Of a DNA stretch of 64,000 nucleotides, positions 46,727-54,785 are shown in pieces (positions within the stretch are counted from its first letter, which is position 1; each line of letters begins with the position of its first letter). Source of the DNA: DATAES01 sp963802415 (GTDB taxonomy: Bacteria > Actinomycetota > Acidimicrobiia > Acidimicrobiales > JACDCH01). The stretch covers positions 1-64,000 of the forward strand of contig CAWDIH010000002.1 in the NCBI GenBank assembly GCA_963802415.1, written 5' to 3'. The position numbers were made by a program, and so were the translations under genes. The notes below the pieces were generated by a model. It was not told the DNA's origin. It saw nothing but the letters and a program-made list of their open reading frames with translations, and did no database searches.

Positions 46727-48339
46727 GCGTCGCGGCGGTCGGTGTGTTCGCACAGTCCGGCGCCGGTCCCTCCATCCCGACGCCGCCTGTTGCCTGGCAC
46801 ACGCTCGCGCCGACGCTGATCCTCATCGGAGGCGCGGTCGTCATGCTCGGTCTGTCCGCGATGTCGCGGCGACGTTCGCTGCCCGGCGTGTACGCGGTCG
46901 CGACGGTCGTCACGGCCTTGGGCGCAATGGCCGCAGCCGTGCCGCTGTGGCGGGAGGTCACCGATCCAGCCCGCGGGCCATACTCCGCGATAGCGGGCGC
47001 CGTGGCGGTCGACGGGTTCTCCGTGTTCTTCACGTTCACGATCGCAGCAGCAGTGGTGTTGGCCGCGATGCTCGCCGACGGCTACCTGCGTCGCGAGGGT
47101 CTCGACGGACCGGAGCTGTACGTCCTCATCCTGCTCTCGGCGTCGGGCGGAGTGATCATGGCGTCGGCGAACGATCTGATCGTCATGTTCCTCGGGCTCG
47201 AGATCCTGTCGATTGCCGCGTACGTGTTGGCGGCGATGCACCTGAGGCGGGCCCAGTCGCAGGAAGCCGGCATGAAGTATTTCGTGCTCGGCGCGTTCTC
47301 CTCCGCCTTCTTCCTCTATGGCGTCGCGCTCGTGTACGGATCGACGGGCTCGACGAACTTGAGCCGCATCGCTCAGTTCGCCACGCCGGTGGGCACGGTG
47401 CCGGGCACCGTCGACCCGAAGTTGCTCGACAACGGCACACCGGCACTCCTCCTCGCTGGACTCGCGCTCCTGCTCGTCGGCTTCGGCTTCAAGATCGGGG
47501 CGGTGCCGTTCCACTCGTGGTTGCCGGACGTGTACGAGGGAGCGCCGACACCGACGGTCGCGTTCATGGCGTCCGCGGTGAAGGCCGCGGCGTTCGCTGG
47601 GCTCTTGCGGGTATTCGTGGTCACATTCGCCAACAACACGATCGACTGGCAGCCATACGTGTACACGTTGGCAGTCGCGACGCTGCTCGTGGGCGCGGTA
47701 CTCGCCGTGGTGCAGACCGACGTCAAGCGCATGCTCGCGTACTCGTCGATCAACCACGCCGGGTTCATCCTCGTGGGCGTAGAGGCTGCTTCGGCAGAGG
47801 GCACGTCGAGTGCGCTGTTCTACCTGGCCGCGTACACGTTCATGGTCGTCGGGTCTTTCGGTGTCGTGGCGGTCTTGTCACGTCGCGGTGACGCCCACAC
47901 CTCGCTCGACGACTACCGGGGTCTGTCGCGCCGTGACCCGATCCTGTCGTTCGTCTTTGCGATCTTCCTGCTGGCCCAGGCCGGCGTGCCTCTCACGTCC
48001 GGGTTCTTCGCCAAGTTCTTCGTACTAGAAGCGTCGATCAACGCGCACTCGTGGCCGCTCGCGCTCACGGCCATGCTCTCGGCTGTCATCGCCGCGTTCC
48101 TGTACCTCCGTATCGTCGTGTCGATGTACATGACCGAGTCGGAAGAGGAGATGGAGGAGGCCGAGGTCGACCCGGTCGTGGCTCGCCGTCTCGCCGCCGG
48201 CCGCATCCGCGTCCCTTTCGCTGCCGGACTCGCACTCGCTATCGCTTTCGTCGCCACCGTGGGCTGGGGCTTCTTCCCTACCGGCCTCGCCGACTCGTCC
48301 CGGGACGCCGTCCCGACCGTCTCCGCCCCCGCCAAGTAG
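46723..48339 (+). CDS. nuoN: NADH-quinone oxidoreductase subunit N, complex 1
   Basis: 538 residues from ATG 46723 (ATGA overlap). LGLEILSIAAYVLAAMHLRR, GAVPFHSWLPDVYEGAPTPT and LAYSSINHAGFILVGVEA are NuoN motifs. Last gene of the first complex I operon. The gap after it begins with a palindrome that could act as the operon terminator. Confidence 0.96.
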   Translation: MSVAAVGVFAQSGAGPSIPTPPVAWHTLAPTLILIGGAVVMLGLSAMSRRRSLPGVYAVATVVTALGAMAAAVPLWREVTDPARGPYSAIAGAVAVDGFSVFFTFTIAAAVVLAAMLADGYLRREGLDGPELYVLILLSASGGVIMASANDLIVMFLGLEILSIAAYVLAAMHLRRAQSQEAGMKYFVLGAFSSAFFLYGVALVYGSTGSTNLSRIAQFATPVGTVPGTVDPKLLDNGTPALLLAGLALLLVGFGFKIGAVPFHSWLPDVYEGAPTPTVAFMASAVKAAAFAGLLRVFVVTFANNTIDWQPYVYTLAVATLLVGAVLAVVQTDVKRMLAYSSINHAGFILVGVEAASAEGTSSALFYLAAYTFMVVGSFGVVAVLSRRGDAHTSLDDYRGLSRRDPILSFVFAIFLLAQAGVPLTSGFFAKFFVLEASINAHSWPLALTAMLSAVIAAFLYLRIVVSMYMTESEEEMEEAEVDPVVARRLAAGRIRVPFAAGLALAIAFVATVGWGFFPTGLADSSRDAVPTVSAPAK

Positions 48340-48357
48340 CCGGCGCGATCTCGCGAC

Positions 48358-48400
48358 GCTTGGGCGTCCTGTCACCCTGTCGATGACAGATCGCCCAGGC
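48358..48400. repeat. Left 43-bp palindrome flanking the AbiEi-like gene
   Basis: Stem GCTTGGGCG / CGCCCAGGC with inner stem CTGTCA / TGACAG. It is 5 bases beyond the AbiEi-like stop and 18 beyond the nuoN stop. Nearly the same palindrome occurs at 49394-49436. It may end both transcripts. Confidence 0.75.
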
Positions 48401-48404
48401 ATTG

Positions 48405-49343
48405 TCATGCAGCCGGTCGCACGGCGGTCCGACCGGCCTCCGTGATCAGTCGAACCACCTCGGGTCGGCGGTGGAGGAGGTGGACGTGCGTGAAGCGCAT
48501 GACGTGAAGACCCAGGGCTGCCGCCTGGTTGTCGCGCCAACGATCCCGTTCGAAGTCCTGCAGTCGCGCATGCCATCGCCGCCCGTCGGCCTCCAGGATG
48601 AGCCTCCATGCGGGAATGAACGAGTCCACCCGCTGAGCTTCAGGATCCCACGGCGCGGGGAACTGCCAGCGCACGGTCGGACAGTCCGGGACCATCGCAA
48701 CCGCTTCGTGCAGCAGGGCCTCGAGCTCACTTTCAGGCGGTGCCCACCCCTGTGCAGATCGCTCATCGATCAGCACGCGGAGCAAACCGATGCCGGCGCG
48801 TCGCGACGACTTGTAGTTCTCGAGCTGTTCCTGCAACTCGTCGATGGTGAGACGACCCTCGAGCAGCATGCCATCGCACACGCGCTCCCAACGATGTAGG
48901 CCGACACGGGCGACGATGTCGAACAGCGTTTGGGCGACCGTTGTGACGCGCAGACCGTCGACGGTGGTGGTGAGCGCGCTGTCGGAACGATGGACAGTGG
49001 CGAGCGGCGTCCGGTGATTTGCCGTGTACGGGATGACGAGCTCAGGCCGAGAGACCGAAAAGCTCTCGAATCCGAGCACCTTGGCCGCTGCCAGGCCTGC
49101 GATCGCCGCGTCGCGGAGGCTCATCTGTGCGGCCTTGTACTGGCGGAGCCAACTCGGCGGAAAGCCGGCCACCGCGTAGATGCCCGGCGCGAGCCGAAGG
49201 AGATCGCCCCGTCGTGTTCGCTGACTCACCATCTGCCGGCTGAACCCGTGAGCGCGGAGCTGGTCGAGCGTGAGCACGCCATGTTGTCTACGAGCCTGCC
49301 GTTCGGCTGCTCGTGTCATTTGATGGACATTCATGCCCGACAT
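48405..49343 (-). CDS. AbiEi-antitoxin-domain protein with DUF559 nuclease-like C-terminus
   Basis: 312 residues from ATG 49343 (49334 also possible). Residues about 15-60 are a winged-helix of the AbiEi antitoxin type (HGVLTLDQLRAHGFSRQMVS, RTRRGDLLRLAPGIYAVAG). The C-terminal 90 residues match DUF559 / Vsr-like folds: DSFIPAWRLILEADGRRWHA, RDRWRDNQAAALGLHVMRFT with the acidic and basic residues of a PD-(D/E)XK-like core. No toxin partner is adjacent. Many actinobacteria carry such orphan genes at variable sites. It lies between two nuo operons on the opposite strand and is bracketed by palindromes. Confidence 0.8.
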   Translation of the reverse strand: MSGMNVHQMTRAAERQARRQHGVLTLDQLRAHGFSRQMVSQRTRRGDLLRLAPGIYAVAGFPPSWLRQYKAAQMSLRDAAIAGLAAAKVLGFESFSVSRPELVIPYTANHRTPLATVHRSDSALTTTVDGLRVTTVAQTLFDIVARVGLHRWERVCDGMLLEGRLTIDELQEQLENYKSSRRAGIGLLRVLIDERSAQGWAPPESELEALLHEAVAMVPDCPTVRWQFPAPWDPEAQRVDSFIPAWRLILEADGRRWHARLQDFERDRWRDNQAAALGLHVMRFTHVHLLHRRPEVVRLITEAGRTAVRPAA

Positions 49344-49393
49344 CGTGGCAGTGGGATGAGACAGTCGGCCCTCGATCCCCGGCATCGTCGAAC

Positions 49394-49436
49394 GCTTGGG
49401 CGACGCGTCATCGAGACGATGACAGAACGCCCAAGC
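49394..49436. repeat. Right 43-bp palindrome flanking the AbiEi-like gene
   Basis: Perfect stems GCTTGGGCG / CGCCCAAGC and GTCATCG / CGATGAC around the triplet AGA. It is the same length and layout as 48358-48400. It lies 50 bases upstream of the AbiEi-like start and 19 bases before the -35 box of the second nuo operon. Confidence 0.75.
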
Positions 49437-49454
49437 GATGCGAGACGGGGGTCT

Positions 49455-49484
49455 TTGGCGGCTCGGGAAAGCCTTCACTAGGCT
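49455..49484 (+). promoter_or_regulatory. Promoter of the second nuo operon
   Basis: TTGGCG (49455-49460), an 18-base spacer and TAGGCT (49479-49484). The nuoA GTG begins 8 bases after the -10 box, so the transcript is almost leaderless. The operon is thus likely expressed independently of the first nuo operon. Confidence 0.5.
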
Positions 49485-49492
49485 CGCTCACC

Positions 49493-49858
49493 GTGTCGGA
49501 TTTCCTCCGCGACTACCTCACGGCGGTCATCTTCTTCGCCGTCGCGATGGGTGTAGTGGGCGGAATCCTTGGCCTCGGGAGCCTCGTCCGGCCCACGCGG
49601 ATCCAGCCCGAGAAGTACTTGAACTACGAGTCTGGCGTCGATCCGGTCGGTTTCGGCTGGTCCCAGAGCCAGATCCGGTACTACATCTTCGCCCTGCTCT
49701 TCGTTCTCTTCGACGTCGAGGCCGTCTTCATTTTCCCGTGGGCCATCCAGCTCGAGACCTACGACGTCTTCGGGCTCGTGGAGATGCTCATCTTCATCGC
49801 CGTCCTCGCCCTCGGGCTGTTGTATGCCTGGCGCAAGGGCGTCTTGCGCTGGGTCTAG
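49493..49858 (+). CDS. nuoA: Complex I subunit A, second (11-subunit) complex
   Basis: 121 residues from GTG 49493, placed by the -10 box. KYLNYESGVDPVGFGWSQSQ and RYYIFALLFVLFDVEAVFIF are NuoA signatures; the Cys of the usual YECG is replaced by Ser (YESG). It lacks the long tail of the first copy. First gene of an operon without nuoE, F and G. Confidence 0.93.
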   Translation: MSDFLRDYLTAVIFFAVAMGVVGGILGLGSLVRPTRIQPEKYLNYESGVDPVGFGWSQSQIRYYIFALLFVLFDVEAVFIFPWAIQLETYDVFGLVEMLIFIAVLALGLLYAWRKGVLRWV

Positions 49859-49874
49859 GTCTAGGAGCCAGTCG

Positions 49875-50375
49875 ATGGGTCTCGTCGAGAGCGGCAAGAT
49901 GCCCCAGCCGCTCACCAAGCTGCTCAACACTGCCCGCAAGTACTCGCTGTGGGTCTACCAGTGGGGTCTCGCCTGCTGCGCGATCGAGATGGGCGCCGCG
50001 TTCGGCTCGCCCCGCTACGACGTCATGCGCCTCGGCGTCATTCCGCTGCCGGCCAGCCCTCGCCAAGCCGACCTCGTCGTCATCTCGGGCACGGTCACCG
50101 ACAAGATCGTGCCCGCCATCCGCCGCCTGTACGAGCAGATGCCCGACCCCAAGTACGTGATCTCCATGGGTTCGTGCGCCAACTGCGGAGGCCCGTACTG
50201 GGACAGCTACTCGGTCACCAAGGGCGTCGACCAGGTGATCCCGGTGGACGTGTACGTGCCCGGTTGCCCGCCCCGGCCCGAGGCGTTGCTCGAGGGCATC
50301 GTCCTGTTGCAGGAGCGCATCCTCCACGAGGACATGACGAAGCGATGGAAGGGAGAACCGATTGTCGTCGGTTGA
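49875..50375 (+). CDS. nuoB: Complex I subunit B, second complex
   Basis: 166 residues from ATG 49875 with TAGGAGCC upstream. GLACCAIEMG (C34, C35), SMGSCANCGGPYW and VYVPGCPPRPEALLEG supply the N2 cluster. Shorter than the first copy and without its glycine-rich tail. The end overlaps the nuoC start by 14 bases. Confidence 0.95.
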   Translation: MGLVESGKMPQPLTKLLNTARKYSLWVYQWGLACCAIEMGAAFGSPRYDVMRLGVIPLPASPRQADLVVISGTVTDKIVPAIRRLYEQMPDPKYVISMGSCANCGGPYWDSYSVTKGVDQVIPVDVYVPGCPPRPEALLEGIVLLQERILHEDMTKRWKGEPIVVG

Positions 50376-51057
50376 CGCCGAGCCGACAACGGAAGAGGGC
50401 GCAGCGACCGATGACGTACGTTCGGGGCTGATTGCCGCTTTCGCTGAGGAGCTCGGTGACGCGATCGTGGGCAGCCACGTCCGTCCCGGGGTCGACGTCT
50501 GGGTCCGCCTGCAGCCCGAGGCCTGGTTCGCTGCGGCGCAGTTCGCCAGGTCGAAGCTCGAGTTCACGTTCTTCGACTTCCTCTCCGCGATCGACTGGAT
50601 GCCGTCGCCGTTCGGTCGCTACGAGGACGCCGAGGTCGACTCGCCGCTCGCCGAGAAGCTCGACCAACCCTACGACCTGGACACCGGCTACGCCGGCGGT
50701 GACACGCGCTTCCAAATGCTCGCCCGCGTGTTCGACGTCCGCCACCGTCACGTCGGCGTGACCCTCAAGTCCGACGTACCCGACGAGACCATGACGATGG
50801 ACTCCTGGGTGCCCGTCTACGCCGGTGCCGACTGGCACGAGCGCGAGACGTGGGAGATGTACGGCATCAGCTTCGAAGGCCATCCCGGGCTGCGCCACAT
50901 CTACCTGCCGACCGAGTTCGAAGGCCATCCCCTGCGCAAGGACTTCCCGCTCCTGGCACGCGTCGTGAAGCCCTGGCCCGGCATCGTCGACGTGGAGCCG
51001 ATGCCTGGTGAGCCCGAAGGCGAGAGCGAAGAGGACACGGAAGGAGACACCGAGTGA
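50362..51057 (+). CDS. nuoC: Complex I subunit C, second complex
   Basis: 231 residues from TTG 50362, supported by GGGAG 8 bases upstream. ERETWEMYGISFEGHPGLRH and LPTEFEGHPLRKDFPL are the signatures. N-terminal and C-terminal ends are acidic extensions (ending GESEEDTEGDTE). The stop TGACTGTG is followed by a repeat insertion before nuoD. Confidence 0.93.
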   Translation: MSSVDAEPTTEEGAATDDVRSGLIAAFAEELGDAIVGSHVRPGVDVWVRLQPEAWFAAAQFARSKLEFTFFDFLSAIDWMPSPFGRYEDAEVDSPLAEKLDQPYDLDTGYAGGDTRFQMLARVFDVRHRHVGVTLKSDVPDETMTMDSWVPVYAGADWHERETWEMYGISFEGHPGLRHIYLPTEFEGHPLRKDFPLLARVVKPWPGIVDVEPMPGEPEGESEEDTEGDTE

Positions 51058-51097
51058 CTGTGTTTCCGGCGTCTCCCATCGCGCCGGGGGTGCAGCC

Positions 51098-51192
51098 GTG
51101 ACTGTGTTTCCTGCGTTCCCCGGCCACGCAGGCCGAGTTCCGCCGCTCCTCCGCTGGCGCTCCGTCGCTCGCATCGCACCGGGGGTCCACCC
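51098..51192 (+). repeat. Repeat insertion between nuoC and nuoD, with 62-bp copy 4
   Basis: GTGACTGTGTTTCC occurs at 51053 (across the nuoC stop) and again at 51098; CATCGC(G/A)CCGGGGGT precedes the GTG at 51098 and also the true nuoD GTG at 51193, 95 bases later. The core 51113-51175 is the fourth copy of the 62-bp repeat. Region 51058-51192 has no gene. Confidence 0.85.
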
Positions 51193-52368
51193 GTGATTGC
51201 GGTCTCCGAGCGCCAGCAGATGCAGTACATCGCCGCACAGGCAGCCGATGCCCGGGTCAACGTGGAGCTCGAGACCGAGGGAATGACCCTCAACATCGGC
51301 CCCCAACATCCCGCCACCCACGGCACGCTGCGGATCATCGTGCGCCTCGATGGCGAGCAGGTGGTCTCCGCCGATCCGGTGATGGGTTACATGCACCGCG
51401 GTTACGAGAAGCTCGTCGAGGTCCGCACGTATCCGCAGATCAACACGCTGATCAACCGCATCGATTGGCTCTCGAGCTTCTGCAACGAGGTGCCGTTCAT
51501 CCTGGCGGCAGAGCAGCTCATGGAAGTCGAAGCGCCGCCCCGCGCGCAGTGGATCCGAACGACACTGTTCGAGATGGGCCGGTTGGCGAACATCGGGCTC
51601 TTCCTCGGTGAGATGGGCCTCCAGCTCGGCGCGCTCACCGCCGCCTTCTATGCGTTCCGCGACCGCGAGTACGTCCTCAACCAGATCGAGGCTGTCACCG
51701 GCGGACGATTCCACCCCAACTTCGACCGCATCGGCGGACTGAAGGACGATCTTCCGAAGGGTTGGATCGACGAAACGAAGCGCGTGATGCAGCGCATCCG
51801 CGACTACTGCCACGAGATGGAAGACCTGCTCGTCGGCAACGAGATCTTCGAAGCGCGCACGCGAGGGATCGGCGTCATTCCCGCCGAGGTCGGTCTCTCG
51901 TTCGGGTTGTCCGGCGCCAACATCCGTGCGAGCGGGGTCGACTGGGACATCCGCCGCGACGACACTCGGTCACCCTTGCCGTATCGCAACCTCGACTGGA
52001 AGGTGTGGACTCATCCGGACGGCGACTCGTTCGCGCGTTACTGGGTGCGCCTGCAGGAGACGCGCGAGGCCACGAAGATCGTCGACCAACTGCTCGACGG
52101 GCTGCCGGGCGGGCCGATCATGGCCAAGGTCCCACGCATCATCAAGGTGCCCGAGGGCGAGGCCTACGTGGCGACCGAGAACCCGCTCGGCGAGATGGGG
52201 TACTACGTCGTGAGCAAGGGCGATCTCGGACCGTTCCGCGTCAAGATCCGCTCGGCGAGCTTCAACAACGTCTCGATTCTCCCGTGGGTGCTCAAAGGTG
52301 TCTACGTCCCCGACGTGATCACGATCCTGGCGACCCTCTACTTCATCCTCGGGGACATCGACAGATGA
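51193..52368 (+). CDS. nuoD: Complex I subunit D, second complex
   Basis: 391 residues from GTG 51193. LNIGPQHPATHGTLRIIVRL, GYMHRGYEKLVE and NPLGEMGYYVVSKGDLGPFR identify NuoD. The C-terminus ends TLYFILGDIDR instead of the usual VDPVMGEVDR. This resembles the variants in membrane complexes that use ferredoxin or F420H2, though sequence reading alone cannot settle the donor. nuoH starts 10 bases later. Confidence 0.94.
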   Translation: MIAVSERQQMQYIAAQAADARVNVELETEGMTLNIGPQHPATHGTLRIIVRLDGEQVVSADPVMGYMHRGYEKLVEVRTYPQINTLINRIDWLSSFCNEVPFILAAEQLMEVEAPPRAQWIRTTLFEMGRLANIGLFLGEMGLQLGALTAAFYAFRDREYVLNQIEAVTGGRFHPNFDRIGGLKDDLPKGWIDETKRVMQRIRDYCHEMEDLLVGNEIFEARTRGIGVIPAEVGLSFGLSGANIRASGVDWDIRRDDTRSPLPYRNLDWKVWTHPDGDSFARYWVRLQETREATKIVDQLLDGLPGGPIMAKVPRIIKVPEGEAYVATENPLGEMGYYVVSKGDLGPFRVKIRSASFNNVSILPWVLKGVYVPDVITILATLYFILGDIDR

Positions 52369-52378
52369 CCGCGCTCGC

Positions 52379-53407
52379 ATGACATTCGCCGTCGAGCTGG
52401 CCTATTGGCAGCAGACGATCCTCCGGGTCATCGGCGTGCTCGCGGCCGTGCTCGTGCCCGCGGGCGCGTTCGTCTACGTGTTCCTGTTCAAGATGGTCAG
52501 CTTCATGCAGAGCCGGCTCGGTCCGATGGAGGCCGGACCGTACGGATCGATGCAGCTGTTCGCCGAGGTCGGCAAGTTCATCCAGAAGGAGGACATCGTT
52601 CCGGACGCGGCCGACAAGCGGCTGTTCAAGCTGGCGCCCTACATCATCGTTGCGTCAGTGCTGCTCACGTACTTCGTCGTGCCGTTCGGTCCCGATGCCG
52701 TGTTTGCCGACATCGACGTCGGCATCTTCTTGGCACTGGCGGTGTCTTCGATCTCCGTCATCGGCATCCTCATCGCCGGCTGGGCGTCGGCCAACAAGTA
52801 CTCGCTGCTCGGCGCGCTCCGGGCCGCCGGCCAGCTCATCGCGTACGAGCTGCCGCTCGTGCTCGCGGTCGTGGGCGTCGTCATTCAAGCGGGCTCGCTC
52901 AACTTGCAGGCCATGGTCGTTGCACAGGCCAACGGCGCCATCTTCGGATGGGATGGCATCGGTAATCCGTACTTCCTCACGCAGTTCGTCGGGCTGTTCA
53001 TCTTCCTGGTCGCGGCGCAAGCGGAGCTCACGCAGACGCCGTTCGACATGCCGATCGCAGAATCCGAGATCGTCGCCGGATACTTGACGGAGTACTCGGG
53101 GGTGCGCTTCCTGTTGTTCTTCATCGCCGAGTTCGCATCGGCCGGAGCGTTCGCGGCGCTGGCGGCGACCATGTTCCTCGGCGGCTGGTACCTGCCCGGC
53201 CTCGACGCCTCTGCCAACTACATGAACGTTCTCGGTCCGCTGATCCTCTTCGCCAAGATCATGCTGATCGGCGGTCTGATCTTCTTCATCCGCTTCACGT
53301 ATCCACGATTCCGGGAAGACCAGCTTCAACGGTTCGCGTGGATTGTGCTCATCCCGCTTGCGCTCGTCAACATCCTGGTGACGGCGATTCTGAAGGTGGT
53401 GTTCTGA
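52379..53407 (+). CDS. nuoH: Complex I subunit H, second complex
   Basis: 342 residues. FMQSRLGPMEAGPYGSMQLF and AELTQTPFDMPIAESEIVAG are diverged forms of the NuoH quinone-site loops; compare NRIGPNRAG and EIERPPFDLLEAEQELVAG in the first copy. Note LTQTPFD where the first copy has IERPPFD. Eight membrane helices. The adjacent nuoI starts at the base after its stop. Confidence 0.94.
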   Translation: MTFAVELAYWQQTILRVIGVLAAVLVPAGAFVYVFLFKMVSFMQSRLGPMEAGPYGSMQLFAEVGKFIQKEDIVPDAADKRLFKLAPYIIVASVLLTYFVVPFGPDAVFADIDVGIFLALAVSSISVIGILIAGWASANKYSLLGALRAAGQLIAYELPLVLAVVGVVIQAGSLNLQAMVVAQANGAIFGWDGIGNPYFLTQFVGLFIFLVAAQAELTQTPFDMPIAESEIVAGYLTEYSGVRFLLFFIAEFASAGAFAALAATMFLGGWYLPGLDASANYMNVLGPLILFAKIMLIGGLIFFIRFTYPRFREDQLQRFAWIVLIPLALVNILVTAILKVVF

Positions 53408-53965
53408 ATGCCCAAGATTCCGGGCCGAGGTTTGGTCAAGGGAGCCGGTGTCACGTTCAAGGAGATGACGAAGACCATCTTCCCGAACGAGGGCCCGAAG
53501 AAGCTGATGCCGAGCCCGACCAAGGGCGCGGTCACCGTCCAGTACCCCCACGAGAAGGAAGCACCGGCGACGCGGGCCCGTGGCGTCATCGCGCTGCTCG
53601 AGGAGAACTGCACGGTTTGCATGCTGTGCGCTCGGAGCTGCCCCGACTGGTGCATCTACATCGAAGGCCACAAGCACAAGGCGCCGCCGCGCCGTCCGGG
53701 CGGCAAGGAGCGCACGGTCAGCGCGCTCGACCGCTTCGACATCGACTACGCGCTGTGCATGTATTGCGGCATCTGTGTCGAGGTGTGCCCCTTCGACGCG
53801 CTCTTCTGGAGCCCGGAATACGAGTACTCGGAGCCGAGGATCGCGGAGCTGCTCCACGACAAGGAACGCCTGGGCGAGTGGATGGACGCGGTACCCGAGT
53901 ACGAGCCCTATGAGGCGGGCGCCGAGGTGAAGGTCAAGAAACTGCCCAAGAAGGGCGCCAACTGA
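53408..53965 (+). CDS. nuoI: Complex I subunit I, second complex
   Basis: 185 residues. Clusters: C68, C71, C74, C78 (CTVCMLCARSCP) and C117, C120, C123, C127 (CMYCGICVEVCP). In the absence of NuoE, F and G this is the outermost iron-sulfur subunit, so the unknown electron donor should dock here. A lysine-rich C-terminus (KVKKLPKK) and a long basic loop between the clusters could form that site. Confidence 0.94.
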   Translation: MPKIPGRGLVKGAGVTFKEMTKTIFPNEGPKKLMPSPTKGAVTVQYPHEKEAPATRARGVIALLEENCTVCMLCARSCPDWCIYIEGHKHKAPPRRPGGKERTVSALDRFDIDYALCMYCGICVEVCPFDALFWSPEYEYSEPRIAELLHDKERLGEWMDAVPEYEPYEAGAEVKVKKLPKKGAN

Positions 53966-53967
53966 CG

Positions 53968-54477
53968 ATGATCATCGGGGCGACCATGGTGGCGCAGCAC
54001 GTCGCGTTCGGTGTCATCGCGGCGATCGTGATCGCCGGCGCGTTGCGCGTCGTGACCACGAACAATGTCGTGCACGCGGCGCTATGGCTCGTAGCGGTGC
54101 TGACCGGCGTGGGTGCCAGCTTCCTGCTGCTCGGTGCGGAGTTCGTGGGCGTGACACAGCTGCTCATCTACGTCGGTGCCATCGTCGTGCTGTTCCTCTT
54201 CGGGATCATGCTCACTCGCGCGCCGATCGGACGCGAGGTGAACCTGACCGGGAGCACTTGGCCGATGGGTCTGGTGGTCGCCATCCCGATCGCGGGCGTG
54301 CTGACCTACACCTTGATCGACGCGTTCGGTGCCGACCACATCGGCGACGACACCCGCCAGCTCACCGCACAAGTGAGCGACACGCTCTTCCAGAACTATC
54401 TGATCCCGTTCGAGGTGGTCTCCGTACTGCTGCTCGCCGCCCTCATCGGCGCCATCGTGTTGGCCCGAAAGGAATAG
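53968..54477 (+). CDS. nuoJ: Complex I subunit J, second complex
   Basis: 169 residues, five helices. NVVHAALWLVAVLTGVGASF and VTQLLIYVGAIVVLFLFGIM are the NuoJ pattern. Two bases separate it from nuoI. Confidence 0.94.
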   Translation: MIIGATMVAQHVAFGVIAAIVIAGALRVVTTNNVVHAALWLVAVLTGVGASFLLLGAEFVGVTQLLIYVGAIVVLFLFGIMLTRAPIGREVNLTGSTWPMGLVVAIPIAGVLTYTLIDAFGADHIGDDTRQLTAQVSDTLFQNYLIPFEVVSVLLLAALIGAIVLARKE

Positions 54478-54481
54478 GCGC

Positions 54482-54781
54482 GTGCTTCTGAACGAGTTCC
54501 TACTGCTCGGCGCCGCCCTGTTCGCCATCGGTGTCTACGGCGTGCTGGCCCGCCGTAACGGCGTCATGGTGCTGATGTCCATCGAGCTCATCCTCAACGC
54601 GGTCAACATCAACCTGATCGCGTTCGGCGCCCTGCACCACACCGTCGTCGGCCAGGTCTTCGCGCTGTTCGTCATCACCATCGCCGCGGCCGAGGTCGGC
54701 GTCGGCCTCGCCATCGTCCTCATGCTGTACCGCAACCGAGGGTCGATCGACCTCGACCAGGTCGACGCGATGCGAGGGTGA
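54482..54781 (+). CDS. nuoK: Complex I subunit K, second complex
   Basis: 99 residues, GTG start. LMSIELILNAVNINLIAFGA and ITIAAAEVGVGLAIVLMLYR, with both conserved membrane glutamates. Confidence 0.95.
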   Translation: MLLNEFLLLGAALFAIGVYGVLARRNGVMVLMSIELILNAVNINLIAFGALHHTVVGQVFALFVITIAAAEVGVGLAIVLMLYRNRGSIDLDQVDAMRG

Positions 54782-54785
54782 GGCC

